Source: Cyanoderma ruficeps (Eukaryota > Chordata > Aves > Passeriformes > Timaliidae). From it: DNA of 64,000 bases. Position 1 is the stretch's first letter. Every line of letters begins with the position of its first letter. A program made the position numbers and the translations under genes. Location: contig VZDJ01007747.1 of NCBI GenBank assembly GCA_008694505.1, positions 6,852,399 through 6,916,398 on the forward strand, read 5' to 3'. Positions 1-28,900 of the stretch are shown here, piece by piece. Below the pieces are notes generated by a model, which ran no database searches, was not told the DNA's origin, and saw nothing but the letters and a program-made list of their open reading frames with translations.

Positions 1-756
1 ACCATTTTAAAATACATTGATGGAATGAAGCAAAAATGGGTACTTTCTTTTTAGTCTGTTTCTTGTAGGTTTACCATGCTAAAAGTTTTCTGTCTGTGCA
101 GATATGCTGTAGCCTTTGCTCTTTTCTGTAGTAGTCCTACTGTATATACACAATATGCCTGGTGCAGCCTGGGGTGCCCTGCACTTGCTTTTGCACTTTG
201 CACAAAATCCAGTTCCTGTGAACAAGCAAGAAGGTGTTTGGTCCTTACCAGTGACAGACTTGCTGGATCTGTACAGTAACTCTTTGTGGAGATGGCACAG
301 AGTACACTGACTTCTGTGCAGACACTGGTGGAACAAAGGCCTAAGATGATTTTAGGAGGGAGGCCACAGAACAGCCATCTGACCTGCAGCCAGCTGCCCA
401 CTCTCACCTGAGGGCTGCAAGAAGTCAGTCATCAACTCTTTGGTTTGCCTTATGGTGATAAATCTGCAAGTTGAGCTGCCTTCTTTAAAAAGGTCTAGAA
501 TACTGATGTAGTACAAGCCTGTGTACAATAGATGTTATTTGCAAAGCCACTTTTTCTTTTAACCTCGGTAGTTGTGTTGATTCTTGCCTGATGGCTGCCT
601 CATAAAGTACTTTATCTTCTCTCTTGTGATACCTTCCTATAGAAGTGCTACACTAAACCTGTACTTGACTGCCAGTTTGATGGTTTGATTGATTTTGTTG
701 TTTCTGGATTGGCTAAGAAAACATAACTCTCTACTTCTTCTGTTTTATTTTTGTAG
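1..756. other. ETFDH intron sequence at window edge
   Basis: AT-rich intron upstream of the first visible ETFDH exon. No coding segment, repeat or RNA gene is recognised here. The short ORFs at 51-407 do not resemble ETFDH. Confidence 0.7.
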
Positions 757-15930
<15,174 letters not shown>

Positions 15931-16105
15931 AGTAACAGGAGATCTGTTCACAGTGACTTCTGATCACCAACAGATATGTCAGGAGTATTTTATGCTGCAG
16001 CATAATTGATGTACAGCACTGATTTGAATGTTAAAAGAGTTTGAGACTAATGTGCCATTCTGAATTTTACATATGACTGTTGCATTAAATGGAAAGTTGG
16101 TGCCT
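15931..16105 (+). terminator. ETFDH: ETFDH 3' UTR with ATTAAA poly(A) signal
   Basis: Downstream of the TAA, the first plausible signal is ATTAAA at 16084-16089. It would give a short 3' UTR of roughly 170 nt. The cleavage site is inferred only, and a longer UTR reaching towards PPID cannot be excluded. Confidence 0.5.
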
Positions 16106-16705
16106 TCTGGTTAAACCCTAGCCTTATTTAAATAGGACTTCTTCACAGGAGCTGTATGGCAGGCAAAAGTTCTTACCAGGACTGACAAAGGAGTTTTGGA
16201 TCTTGGATTTACTGCTGAAGTTCAGTGATAACAGGAGCCATATCCAGAACTGTGCGTATGGTGGAATAATTTAGTATCCACCTTTAAAAAAGTATTTTCT
16301 CTCTCTAGATGGAGTGATTTACATGTAATCATACCTGGCAGTCAGGGAAATAGATTGGTCTAGAAAATTGTCACTGCTTTAAAGTGTTACATTTTACATC
16401 AAATTTACAGTTTTGGGTTTTTTTTCTGATGATGATAACAGGGAATACCTATTATAAAGTGGTTAAAAAAATAATACTTGCATCTTCATTCTGTGTCTAC
16501 CAGCATTTTTATTCCTTACAAGGTATCAGGCCTGCTGCTCTAACAGGAGCTATGGAAATGCCTAAATTCTCTTTGTGTGAAACCAAGCTGCTTAGGAAGC
16601 ACTATTAAGTTGTGAAAACAACCACCATTGCTTTACACATTAGAAAAACACCTGAGTTGCAAAACACGTGTTACTACAGCTTAAAAAAGAGAGAAAACCA
16701 CATCA

Positions 16706-16844
16706 CCTTTGAACAGTTTGTCTTTATTATTAGACTTTTGTTTTGTAAACACTGAAAACTGCAGCAGAGGGCAAATGAAAGAAGCAGCTCCATTTATCCT
16801 TTTGCATGAGTTAGTGCATAGATTTAAATGTTTAGGAAAAATAA
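16706..16844 (-). terminator. PPID: PPID 3' UTR with AATAAA
   Basis: On the minus strand, AATAAA (TTTATT at 16723-16728) lies about 120 nt after the PPID stop codon, so a short 3' UTR is expected. The cleavage point near 16706 is inferred. Confidence 0.6.
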
Positions 16845-16933
16845 TTAAGCAAACATTTTAGCATAAGCTGCTTTCTCTTTTTCCTTTTGGGCTTTTATCT
16901 TCTGCTTGATTTTGAGTGTTTCCGTCTGGATAG
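16845..16933 (-). CDS. PPID: PPID exon 10 (terminal; NAGNAG acceptor)
   Basis: Encodes the basic C-terminal helix [20 protein letters not shown] through AAYAKMFA, with TAA at 16847-16845. The acceptor is a GAGCAG tandem. I chose CAG (exon from 16933), which gives 370 residues and the family's DKAIQ junction. The upstream GAG (exon from 16936) would insert one extra Ala. Confidence 0.92.
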
Positions 16934-19900
16934 CTGCTCAAAAAGAAAATGACAGAGTTACAGTAATCTCTTTACATTAGATCTCATAGGTTAACTGCTG
17001 GAACTTACCTATGTTATTTCATTAAACTGCATTTAATCCTTGATTAGGTCAGATAGTAGCAACAAAAGCCTCATCCCTTGCTTTGTCTGAACTGGTAAGG
17101 TAACCACAGAGGAGTGTGCAGCAAGCATGGTATTGGTGCCAACACAGAACTTAGGAGCTAAAAATCTCACCCAATTAGAGCAAGAACTTAAGCTAGTAAG
17201 AGCCCAGTGAGATACAGACATAGTTCAAGAGGAATGCTGCTGACCTACATAGGCAGGTCTTCTAGTGCAACAGAAGCATCACTGCTGTATAAAATCAGCT
17301 TTTCCACCTCGGTGGGTTCTGTGCTCAGAACATCAGTGTTTAAGAAGCTAGCATTTCAGGCATCACACTGGTATGAATTCCAACTGAATACTACCCTGGA
17401 TACTTCAAATTCTTACATGAATTTTAAAAAAAAAGCTTATTTTACCTTTGTCTTCAGGGGCTATTTCATGAGCCTTTTTAAGATCAGCCTTAAATAAAAG
17501 AAAAATATAAATTAATGATCTGACAAAAATTTAAATTTAAAAGGAAAAAAAGAAGTAATCATTACCAGTGCTTGATCGAGATCTTTTATTCCCTGCCATC
17601 CTTGAGCCCGTCTGTAGAGAGCTTTAGTATTTGCTGGATCTATTTTAAGAGCCTGTAAATTTAATAAAATTGTCACATTAACATTTCTTATACTTCACAG
17701 CCTCCCATCTCCACAAATGGCACAATTCACACCAGCAGACAATCTTCACAGTTGGTTTGAGGGTAAGCTGTCAAAACATTAACTGTGTAAAAAGGAATGC
17801 TATAATGCAGCACACTGAATAGCAAGTAATCAGCTTCAGTACCACTGCACCAAATGTGGTCTTTTGTGAAGGATGAGCATACACAAGCCCCAAATGGAAC
17901 AGCTGTGTGTGTGTATATTTAGATAGCTGTCAAGGCTGAGGAGTTGCTGCAGTTCAAATTATCCTAACCTTGAGTCTCACAGGGCAACTCTCTATTGCAG
18001 CTCCTTCCTTCGCACCAAAACCTCCTCAAATTGCATCATAAATAAGACAAAGAGATTTCCTGTAAAGATTTTTTTCACTGGGGGCTAGAAAGATACATGC
18101 AAGCAATCCATCTCGTCAGGCTTCAGCAACTTTGCCAAGTTCCAGTCATTACGCCTTTTCTGAGCTGAATGTTTTCAATAATATGTATATGCCAGCTCTA
18201 ATATGACAATATCAAAATAGGAAATAACAGCGGCTGGGCAAAGAGATCGTTCCACTATTTGATTACTTTGATTATTTTTTCTGAATACCTCAGATAATTT
18301 GGTCAGCTAGCTGTTACCTTGCCTTTGAAAATCACATTTTTATTGCAGTTAGTTCTATAGTCTGTCTTTATTATTTTTAAGAATATAGTTTCTCAGTGTT
18401 TAGAGGAAATGTCTTTACAGCAATGTGTTGCTTTATTAATTTATTAACTTTAAATAATCGATAGCATCTGTATCTTTTTAAATCACTTGGATATTGGCTG
18501 TTAATACGAAGGAAGTATTACTGTGGGTGCTCCTCTTGATCCACTTACTATAAAGCCTTCAGCTTCTTCTGTGGTAAGAATTAGTTGTCTGGACTGTATA
18601 CACTGAGGTAGCATTCCTTGGTTTTACCTTGACCATTGTGCTTACAGCTATTTCAAAGCAAGGTTTGTTTGAACAGGTTCAGCTGTTTGTAATTCATTAT
18701 TTACACCAAACAATGCATGTGTTCCAGGTTGTTAATTTAAATTGCTTTTGGCCTTGTGAAATCATAAAAGACAAAGTGTATAGTTTCTCATTAACAATTA
18801 CCTAGAACTTTATTAGCTAATTTTAGGAAACTGGTGTTCTGATTAAAGCACTGACAGTTATGAGACATAAGCTAAATACCTTACAGAAGTCTATTATACC
18901 TCCAGAATTGCCTTTATCTAACAATTGTTTAATCTTAAAAAAAGGAAGTGTGATTTTCTTCCCACAATGGCAAGAATTATTAGTTGTAGTAATTTCTACC
19001 CTTAACACTTTTGTTTCAATTTTTACCATTTTCTAGGTGACAGATATCACATTATACAGTTTTCCTATTTTCTTCTTTCCTCATTCCCCATTTGTCCATT
19101 CTGAGTATAGGTTTATGAAGGTTTTCCATTATTAGCAGGCTAGAAAGCAAGACAGCTTTCTAATAACCACAGACACAAATTAGCTGAGACTCCTGCTTTC
19201 AGCACGAAACCCTAGGAGATGCTGCTCAGGATCCTTTGCTACCAGATAAGAGCATTCTTTCCTCTGTTTCCTTCAAAATATTAAGAGTTTTACCAAATTT
19301 TTTAGTGTCCTCAAATTTACTAAATTTGCACTATGCCCTTGTCATGGTTCATTTTTTTTTTTTAGTTCTACTGGTTTTCTTTTTTTCCATATTTATCATT
19401 ACTTTGTTTCTTTCTTCCTATGGAGTAATTTTATTTCACCCCTAAGCCTACCTGAAAGGTTAGTTATTTAGGTAGAAATTCCCTGCCATGAATAAAATAC
19501 AAGATCATCAAATCCAGAGCCAAGCAAAACAATTTCTCATACTAGTCTTCCAGAGAAGAGTATTGCTCTTTCACTCTCTTTTTAACTCTTTGTAATGTAA
19601 GAAGTGGCTCTGCAAACCAAACTGACAATGATGTGCATTTTTCCTGTCAGTAACCAACAGCCCTCTGTTTGTTTCTAATGATTCATTTCAATTTCAAAAT
19701 TTTTTTTAAATGCCACATATTGGAAAGTTAGTACTAACTTCACCATGAGCTTCTACTTGTTTACTTTCAAATCATAAGACTCTTTAAAAAAGCTCTGTAG
19801 TCTTGTCTGTACAGGCCAATTCTTGACCAAGAGAGTGAACATTACATTTACCTCTGAACAGCTCTCAATGGCTCCCTGCCAATCTGACAGTTTTAGTTTG

Positions 19901-22900
19901 CAAGCACCGATGTTTAGAACACAGGTCAAAGCAACAGTCTTTAGCTTGGGTTTGTCTGCCTCCTCTGCCACTCCTTCAGAAGCTTCTACATACCTGCAGA
20001 AAAACAGATTCACACACAGCATGTCTTAGTGTTGCAACTTCCATTTCGTCCTGCCCTTAGCACTCTCTCCACAGATGTGAGCCAGCCTATCCACACTACT
20101 TCTAAAACTATTACAAATCTTTATTAAACTATATACATAAAACCCACCCTAACAAAAACTAATCAATTCACTAAGGAATGTTCTTCCTGTAACTCTTAGT
20201 CCTCCACTGTACTAGCACATTCTTTTTCTTAAGACAAAAGCACTGTTCTACTACAGGAAAACATTAGAATTTATCTCAATTTATTCCCAAAAAACACGTT
20301 CATCAGTGCCAAAAAATCACTGCCACCACTGCACCTTTCGCGTTCATGAGAAGCTCCATGTCTTCTTGAGTTCCCTCAATAATCTCTTAATTTGCTTAGG
20401 AATTTGTGGCTAAAATCTGAAGCTAACTTTACTTTGTAAGGGAGTTTATCAGCATTAGTAACACCACCTTCTTCCCACTGTCCTCCTTCATGACTTTTCC
20501 TGAACTTCAAAAGTGACACTGGTTCAGGATGGAGCCACAGCAGTTACTACATCTATGTTTTGAAAGCAAATTTCTTCATTTACAATGTGCTAATGCTGTC
20601 TGGTTTTTATTTCCAGTGGCCAAAGTCTGCTGTGGATACAGAATTTTTAACTCCTTAATGGTCTATTTGATAGAACCTCTGTGAGTTTTAGTTAAAAAAC
20701 AAAAACTGTGCTTGCATACATTCACATTTTAAGCATGCCATAAATTAATGTCATCTTTGCAGATCAGTGCCTATATAAGTTCACTTTTTGCATGCCCTGT
20801 CTTTTTTTTTTTTTGTTCATATACAAAGTTTGGATCACAAGAATTATCAATACTTAAAAAATGAAGTAGATGCTTTGTGCTTGTAAATTAGATGCAGTCC
20901 CAGTACTTGTTCCACTTCCTAGGCATCATGCAAAAGATGAGAACCAGAAGAGCAAACAGTAAAAAGGTAAGGAGAGTTAAAACACAAATTTGTGTTATGT
21001 TCAAAACAAATGGAACACATGTATAACATTTATAAATCACACCAAAACATCAGAAAAACTGCAACCATTCTGAAAATAAGATTAGAGCTTCCAAGTCACA
21101 GAAATCAGTGAAGTGGGTATCAAGGGAGATAATAGGAAGTAATACATTTTTTTACAAAAAGTAAGGTGTAAATTCTAACATACAAAATATTTTTTTAAAA
21201 AAGACTAAGAAGCAATAAAACAAGAAAAAGAAAAGAAGATTATAATGGTTACTGTAGGTGAAAAGAAGAAGTCAGCATTGTCAGATGGTGTGCCAGGTGA
21301 ATTGTACCTAAGGCATGGGATACCCTGCTAAGAGCTACTCTATTCCTATCAGCTCTGGTGAAGTGCCAGCTAAAGGTCACCATCCCACATAAAGTATTAG
21401 ATTCTATGATACAGTAACAGGGTATGTCCATAGAAGTATGGCCTATAAGGCAGAGCTGGAAAGATCAGATTTGTTTAGTCTAGAAAAATTACTACGATTT
21501 CCACCTACAAGAACAAATAAGCACCAAAGCAGCTCGGACAGGAACAGCCTTCACTAGGTGTGCTTTAAAGTGAGCAAGACACCTAATTGGAAGGGATGGT
21601 GTCATTATACCTGGCATTTACCTAAGAATGGGGAGAGAAGATGGACAGATACAACACAAAGATCCTTAAAGATCCATTCCAGCTTTTTATGTACAATTTC
21701 CAAAAGGTGTGCATAGAAATCGTTTTTACTTCGGGGTTTCTGTTTCTATGATGGGCTTTTTGAGGGCAGGTTGAGACACTGCATCTTGGGTTAATATCTG
21801 TAATTAAAGGATTCATTCTATGGTTCAGAAAGATGACATTTATTTGAAACCCAGTCTGCTAAAATCTCAGCTGAAGTATTAAATATGCCTGATTTTTTTT
21901 CTTTATTATTGTTACTGTTGCTTAACCAGTGATCATTAAGAAGGTTGGGATAAAGGTCAGGAAGTATAACTTTATTTTTAGGAGATGTTCATATACTTAA
22001 AGTAAAAAGCATGAAAATATGAAAGGAGCAGTATGGAAACAAAAGCAGAAAGACTATGGTTTTGAAGGCAAGTCTGAATTATACATGGAGTCAGGATGAT
22101 GGTATGGACCATCAAAAAAATAGTAATGAATGAGTAAGGGCCACCTTTTTTTTTTAAACTTATCAATTTCCTAAACCTATTGCTTCTTATAAATCATACA
22201 AGAAGTATTTCCCTTCCTTGCTGTCCATTAATTACCCTGAATACTACTGTGCTTTTCTTCCCAGGTATGTACCAAGCACAGCGAGAGAATTATAAAAGGA
22301 TTATTTAGTCAGTTCTAAGCAATACTTCTGCCTATAGCTCTTAACTAGCAATGACTAAAAGACCTACTTAGATTCAGTAGCTAAAAATCAACCAGATGTT
22401 ATCCAGATTCAGAAGGCTCTTTGTTTAAAAAAGAAAAGAGCACTGCACCAGGCACCTTTTAAATGCACAAATCATTGTTTAATAGGGGTATTAATTTGGG
22501 TTACAGGAACTATCTGAGTGACGAGAGCCTTACCGTAAACTTTTACTATACTTTTTAGCTGCCATTGCCCAATTTTGCGATTTGAAGAAAGTATTTCCTA
22601 TATTCTTTGTGTCTTCTGCTATGGCCACAATCTTGTCAACCTAATAAAATAGATGGGAAATATAAAATATGAATGTATTTATGAAGGAAGTCATGAATTA
22701 ACTAATGTATAACAGTACAATCCCAGGCGCATCCTTTTTCAAGGTTTATAAAATCTCAGAATAGAAATGCTCCAATTTTAGACAAAATACTACCTGCAAA
22801 CCACTTCTGTAATATTCTCTATGAAAGATGAAATTCCTAGTGGGTTTTCTACAGTATAAATGGTAAGAAAATACTAGAGAAGACATAGCAGTCCAACTCT

Positions 22901-25900
22901 TTTCCCTAAATGCTGCTACCCACACAGAGCTATATATAAAGGTGTTGACCATTATTCAAAGAAAAGAAGCTATGTTAACAATTATTCAACTAAGACTTTC
23001 TTATTCCTGATGAAATGTTGTCTTCTGCCTCTCAGAACTGTACCACTCACATGAACTCTGCACACTCTCAAACTGGAAGTCATATCAACACAATTCTCCT
23101 TCTCTCTGAACAGAGTATCAATGGAAAGAGAAAAGAGCAAATGCCTGTCTTTCTTTATCAAATCCATCACTTCTATTTCTAGAATTGTGTACACTTCAAG
23201 TTACTTCCCCAGTGGCAATAAATAGTTCACAATTACTGCTGTCTATTCTACCCTACTAGAATCAGTAACCTTTGCAAAAACTGCTCAGTGTGAGACCAGT
23301 GTCACCATGGTTTCTGTAGTTGGTTTGTATGAACAAGTTTTACGTTAAAGGGCACAGGCAACCTGCCAATTTCGATTCTACACCACATCAAATGCTATCC
23401 AAAAACATTTTCATAAGTTGAAGTGCTTCTCAACAGCCGAGGAGTTTGTTTTCTAGCTCAAATGGATTTTTACAATTCTAATTCTCTATTTGGAATCTAC
23501 TCATGCAGCCCCCTTTTCTTCCCCCTCTCACAAATCAATGTTTGACTTACAAATTTGTCTGTTCACCTTCATGAGAAAGTAAAAACCTGCAGAAGAGCTG
23601 CTTTCACCTGTCTGGTCCCTAACTCCCAACAACAGATCTTCCTTCAGTTTGAACAATCGAAAAGTAAACAACTACTGGGAATTAAGAACAACTAGCTCTG
23701 ATGTAGTAAAAACCTTTTTAGAAGGCTGATCCTTTATTTCTAATGAATGGGTCAGAGTCTCTTAAAGGGTGTAAGTAATAACATTGTTAGTCATCTGTAG
23801 GATGGACTTCTAGTAATTGCAATTTGACATTACAGCACAAACAAAAGTAAAAAGAAATCAAGAATAGAAAATAAGTGACAATTTTATGTGAGGTTTTAGT
23901 TACTGGCGGGAAAAACGGGGTGTAATTAGCACTGAAAAAAAGATAACAATTCCCTTCCCACACAGATTTCTCTTTCTTAAAATGGAATGTCACCATTTAA
24001 TCAGGACCTCAATCCATTCTTAAGAAAAAAAGCTTAATGAACATCATCACAGACACCATGTAACTCAGCTTACCTACAAGTTTATACCTACAAGTTTTAC
24101 AATCTGTAAAATACCCAAGAAGAAAAATACTTACATCTTTCAAGTCTATATCTGAATCTTCAGGAAAATCTGGATGAGCATCTCCAGATCCATCCTGAGG
24201 AGTAATTCCCCAATCATCTCCTTCCTTTAGCTCTCCACATTCGGCGATGACACACAACTGAAAAAATGAAGTGTAAATACTAGTATTGCTTAATAAGACA
24301 ATTTTTAAAAAAGCAGTAACTCCCAAGTGCTCTTTGAAAATTTTGAAATTCCATAAAAAGGCTTTTTCATCTGTTGTTTGGGTGCATTTATTTCAGAAAC
24401 CCACCACATCATTAGCCTATCCTCATCGAAAGGCTTTTATCACACAAAGTGTTGCGTTCCGAGGATCAGCATTCCAAAAACACCAGACCCACACTACATA
24501 GAGAGGCTGGAAGAGGAACTGGCAGAAAGCTGAAGAGCAGCAAAACACAAGACATGGAAGTTCTACTACATTAGAGAAGATGGTTCTTTCTTCAACTGCC
24601 AAGTCTTTTAAAGTTAGAGGCATTAATTCATCAAACACCCACAAACTGCTATGACCTACACAACAATTGCTTTTTCAGAAACATGACTTCTGACATAAAA
24701 ATTATAAGAATTACGTATCATTTAGGTGGGATTGTGAATTCCACCTTTTAATTTCATCGCCCATCCTACACTTGTAGCAAAGGCTTCCACCCTCACAGCT
24801 GTGTTGAACAATAAATGGTTTGTACAAGGGAAATGTACAGTGCAAGAACAAAAGCCTTTTAACAAGGACAGTAAAATGGAAATTACCACTTGTAAAAATA
24901 ACTAACATTTAATAGTTCCAAATATTACACCAAGCATTTGGAAGAAATGATTATACATCATAAAATGAAATAATAAACATCATCCCTCAGTGCTTTGTAT
25001 TTTGCTTACCTTAGCAGGATTTTCTCCTTTTACTTCAACGTTTTCTAGTATTTTAACTACACCCATTCCTTTGATCACTTGGCCAAACACCACATGTTTC
25101 CCATCCAGGTGAGGAGTAGGCACCGTTGTAATAAAGAACTGAGAGCCATTAGTACCAGGTCCTGCATTTGCCATGCTCAGCAGACCTGGTTTATCATGCT
25201 GCATTGGGGGAGAAAAAATCACCATCAACATTTAAAATATGTTATAAAACCATGTGAGAGATTCTGTAAGGCTGATCATAAACATAGCCAGGACAGCTAT
25301 AACAACTTGGTAAACCAGACAGTTACATACAGGTGGCAACTAATTTTACCTGCCATGACTGAAAAGGGCAAATGCTCAGCTCTGGCTCTTCACCTGTCCC
25401 CCACCAATCTAGCAAGCACAGTCACATGCATGACTTAATGCTGTAACACCTGTCTGCTGCTTCCACACTCTATTCCCTGCACAGCTGCTGAGTTTAGGAA
25501 GATCACCTGAGAAACGAGGGAAGTTCCTCACTGAATTATTTAAGACCACTGGCCTTAAGAAATGAGGCTAAACACCACTGAAACCAACTTTAATGTTGCA
25601 CTGCTAAGATGGGTATGTAATGTGAATTTTATGAGGGCTACTCACACAAAGTATGGTGTAGAACTGTGGAGTTTAGAGGACTGTGGTCTTTAAAATTTAT
25701 GGATTGGTGATTTTGTTTGGGGACTTTTTTATCTCCTTCACTTTCCTAGAGATACAGTTTTTAGTCTGCTGGGATTTTTAACCATCAAATTATTTTGCCA
25801 CTTAAGCCACTGGGCTTCAAACTAAAAGAAAATTGTTAAACAGCCCAGTGTAAGAAGATACTCTTTATCTTGTTTCTTGCAAGTACTTTTTCCTTTTTTG

Positions 25901-28900
25901 AACTAAGACTTCTCTTGTCCTGTCATGTAGATTATTTAGTTTTCACCTGTACTGCAAACATGTTTTTCATATGTGCTGTGAACGTCTTGTTTAACGGGCA
26001 CAACCCAGCTGTGAAGATATTATTCTCCTCAAGTTGGTCTGGTTATTAAGTGCAAGGAACTCTGTTTAAATAAGTGAGGATGTTATACCAAGACACTAGT
26101 ATATATCTAAAGCATTCATGCTGTGGTACTGCTAAGAAACTTGATACTGTGAGAAGGAGAGGAAGGGCCAAAAATGATGATAGCACAGAGGATACAGAAC
26201 CAGATTTCGGAGCTCAATGGGAGGTTGATTAGTTTGAGATAACAGTCTGAGCCTGGTCTATTTAAGCATCTGTTTTTTCCCTACATTCTCTACCAGTTCA
26301 AAGAACCTGTTGTTTTGAAAACTGTTTTACCACACACTGTTTGGTTTTCCATGATAGTAGGGAGACCTCCTTGTCTGAATTGTTCCATCTGATCATAAGG
26401 CACTGTAAGTCTGGATCTTCAGTCAGGATTTGGCTTAGAAATTTTGGGAAGAGGTTATACAGCTGAGACCCAGAATCACACCCAGCCAACAGAAAACTAC
26501 TGGAATCTTGGCTTTGTCTGTTCTAACCTTGAAACTCACCCTAGGAGTCAGAGATGGCAAATGACAGAGAAGCCTGTGTTCCAGAGCAAGGAAGGCAGCT
26601 GGTAGGACTGCAGCTTCCAAAACAAGTATCTCCCACTTTGCATTGCAGTTGCTGGCAAACAAGTTAAACAGAAGAGTTGCCCCATAGCAAACTTTTGCAA
26701 ATACCATTTGAGGTTGGTCACTGCTTCACTGTCCAAGACCTACAAATCTTACCTTTCCTCCCACTTCTCTCCCCAGTTACAGCTAACACTAGACAGCAAT
26801 GGTTTGTAAACAAAAAAACAAGTAACAGTAAGTTCAAGTGTTGTCTTACACCTGCAGGTTTACCTTTGGTCTGTAAAGATGTAGGGGGACAAGTTGGAAA
26901 TTACAGAGAACGGTCTGGTGCCTTCAGTCTCCCCACTTATACACAACCCCATTTCATCTGGGACCAAATCTCAAGGTTAGTCCCAAATTATGAGTCTTTA
27001 TTTACAAAGAAAACTGTTGTCACTCATGAATTTTCTTGCTGTGTTTTGAAAAACACTGCAGAGAGATGGAGTGTCTTTCCAATTATGGTTTCTGCTGTCA
27101 TTCTGTAAGCTCATAAAGCAAGCAAAAAAATCTGGACAAAATCAGATTCTCTGACAGATCCAAGGCTTGCAAAATTATGCGATAGTAACAGTGCTTGGGG
27201 TTGTGTAAGCTGGGTGTTCCACAACATCAGAGCCATTATCTGGAGAAGTGGCATCAAGAAAAGCCTAGTGGGATTGATCTGAGATGATAAGCTGACTACT
27301 GACAAAAGTTTTGCAGTTTACTGCAATTAGCAACAGTCCATGCAACCAGCACAGAAACAAACAGTTCCAGTGTCATCAAACATCACAAAAACAACTCTTT
27401 GTTTTCCGAGACAGTGGGTGAGAACACTGCAGGGCTGCTGGATTAAGTGCAAGAACCAGTGAATTTTTGTGTAATAGAAATTTAAACTCCCAGTAAAATC
27501 CTAGCATACTTGGCAAATAGATAACAGGAATCAAGCACTCAGACTCTGTACAGGATCCAAATGGGTTCTTCAACTCATCTCTGGTACTTTGACTACACTT
27601 GTTAGAGCTGAGAAATACAGAATTGTATCCTGTTCATAACTACCTCCAGATCACAAAGAACAACCAAAAACGTAATGACACAAAGTCATCTTCAGGGACG
27701 TGATCCTGTGACAAACCAATGAACAGACACTGCTGGCAGCAGTGCTTGGGGCACCACCAGAGTGTCAGACTGCAGAGCCCACAACTGGAATTATCTTTAT
27801 GATGAATACTGGAGTCACATTTCCAGCTATTGCTCCAAACTTAAGTCCTGTGAGGAGTGGCTGAGGGAGCTGAGGTTTTTTAGCCTGGAGAAAAGAAGGT
27901 TCAGGGGTGACCTTATCACTCCCTACAGCTACCTGAAAGCAAGGTAGAGGGTTAAGTCTGTTCTCCCAGGCAATCAGCAACAGGATAAGAGGAAATGACC
28001 TCAAGTTGCACGAGGGGAGGTTAAGGTTGGACATTGTGAGGAACTTCTTGACAGAAGGGAATGGGCTGCCCTGAGAAGTGGTGGAGTCCTCATCCCTGGA
28101 GATGTTCAAGACCTGACTGTATGGGGCACTTAGTGCTATACTTCAGTTGACAGGGTGGTGTTTGGTCAAAGCTTGGACTCATTGATGCCAAAAGTGTTTT
28201 CCAAGCTAACAGACTCTCTGATTCTGTAAGCCTGATACAGGATATTGGTAACTGATTAGTGGAGGATTGCTGTATTTTCTTTTCCTAAAATACTGTTTGG
28301 AGGCAAGTATAACTGCAGTGAGGGCTTTGCTTTAACCCTGGGACAGTGATGTCTGTAAGTTTTTTAGTCAGTGTTGTTCAGAATCCCACATATACTACCA
28401 TACATAACATGATATGAAAATGGTTAATGCCAATGCTGACAATTGTTATTACTGCAGCAGGAGTAACATCACTGAAACATCACAAACGGAGCAGAATTTG
28501 TGTTTTCAATAGAGTACCTGATAATGAAAGTTTTCGTCTTCAAATTTTTCACCATATATACTTTCTCCACCAGTGCCATTTTGGTTTGAGAAATCTCCAC
28601 CCTGAACCATAAACTGCTTAATAACTGTAAAATAAAATAGTTATAAAATGTATCAGCAAGGCACAAAAGGCATGAGGGGAAAAAAAAAAAAGTAATTCTA
28701 AAATGAAAATCAATCCTTGTCACCAGCACCTAAATGGAACCAAAATCCATTTTTTATTTACCAAGTGTCACCTAAGTACTCCTTTTCAGTTATGTGGATA
28801 TCACTTGATATTTAAACCTTTACCTGAGATTCATTTCAACTCATTTACAACTCAGAGTAAACTAGTTTTACAAAATTACTAGTAGATTTATAATTTACTA

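Noticed and set aside
1..756. Search for the preceding ETFDH exon
   Set aside because: No frame resembled the family segment before APLNTPV, so the interval was called intron.
26677..27108. 143-codon plus-strand ORF in PPID intron 3
   Set aside because: No domain, no splice context, antisense to PPID and next to a repeat. Most likely chance.
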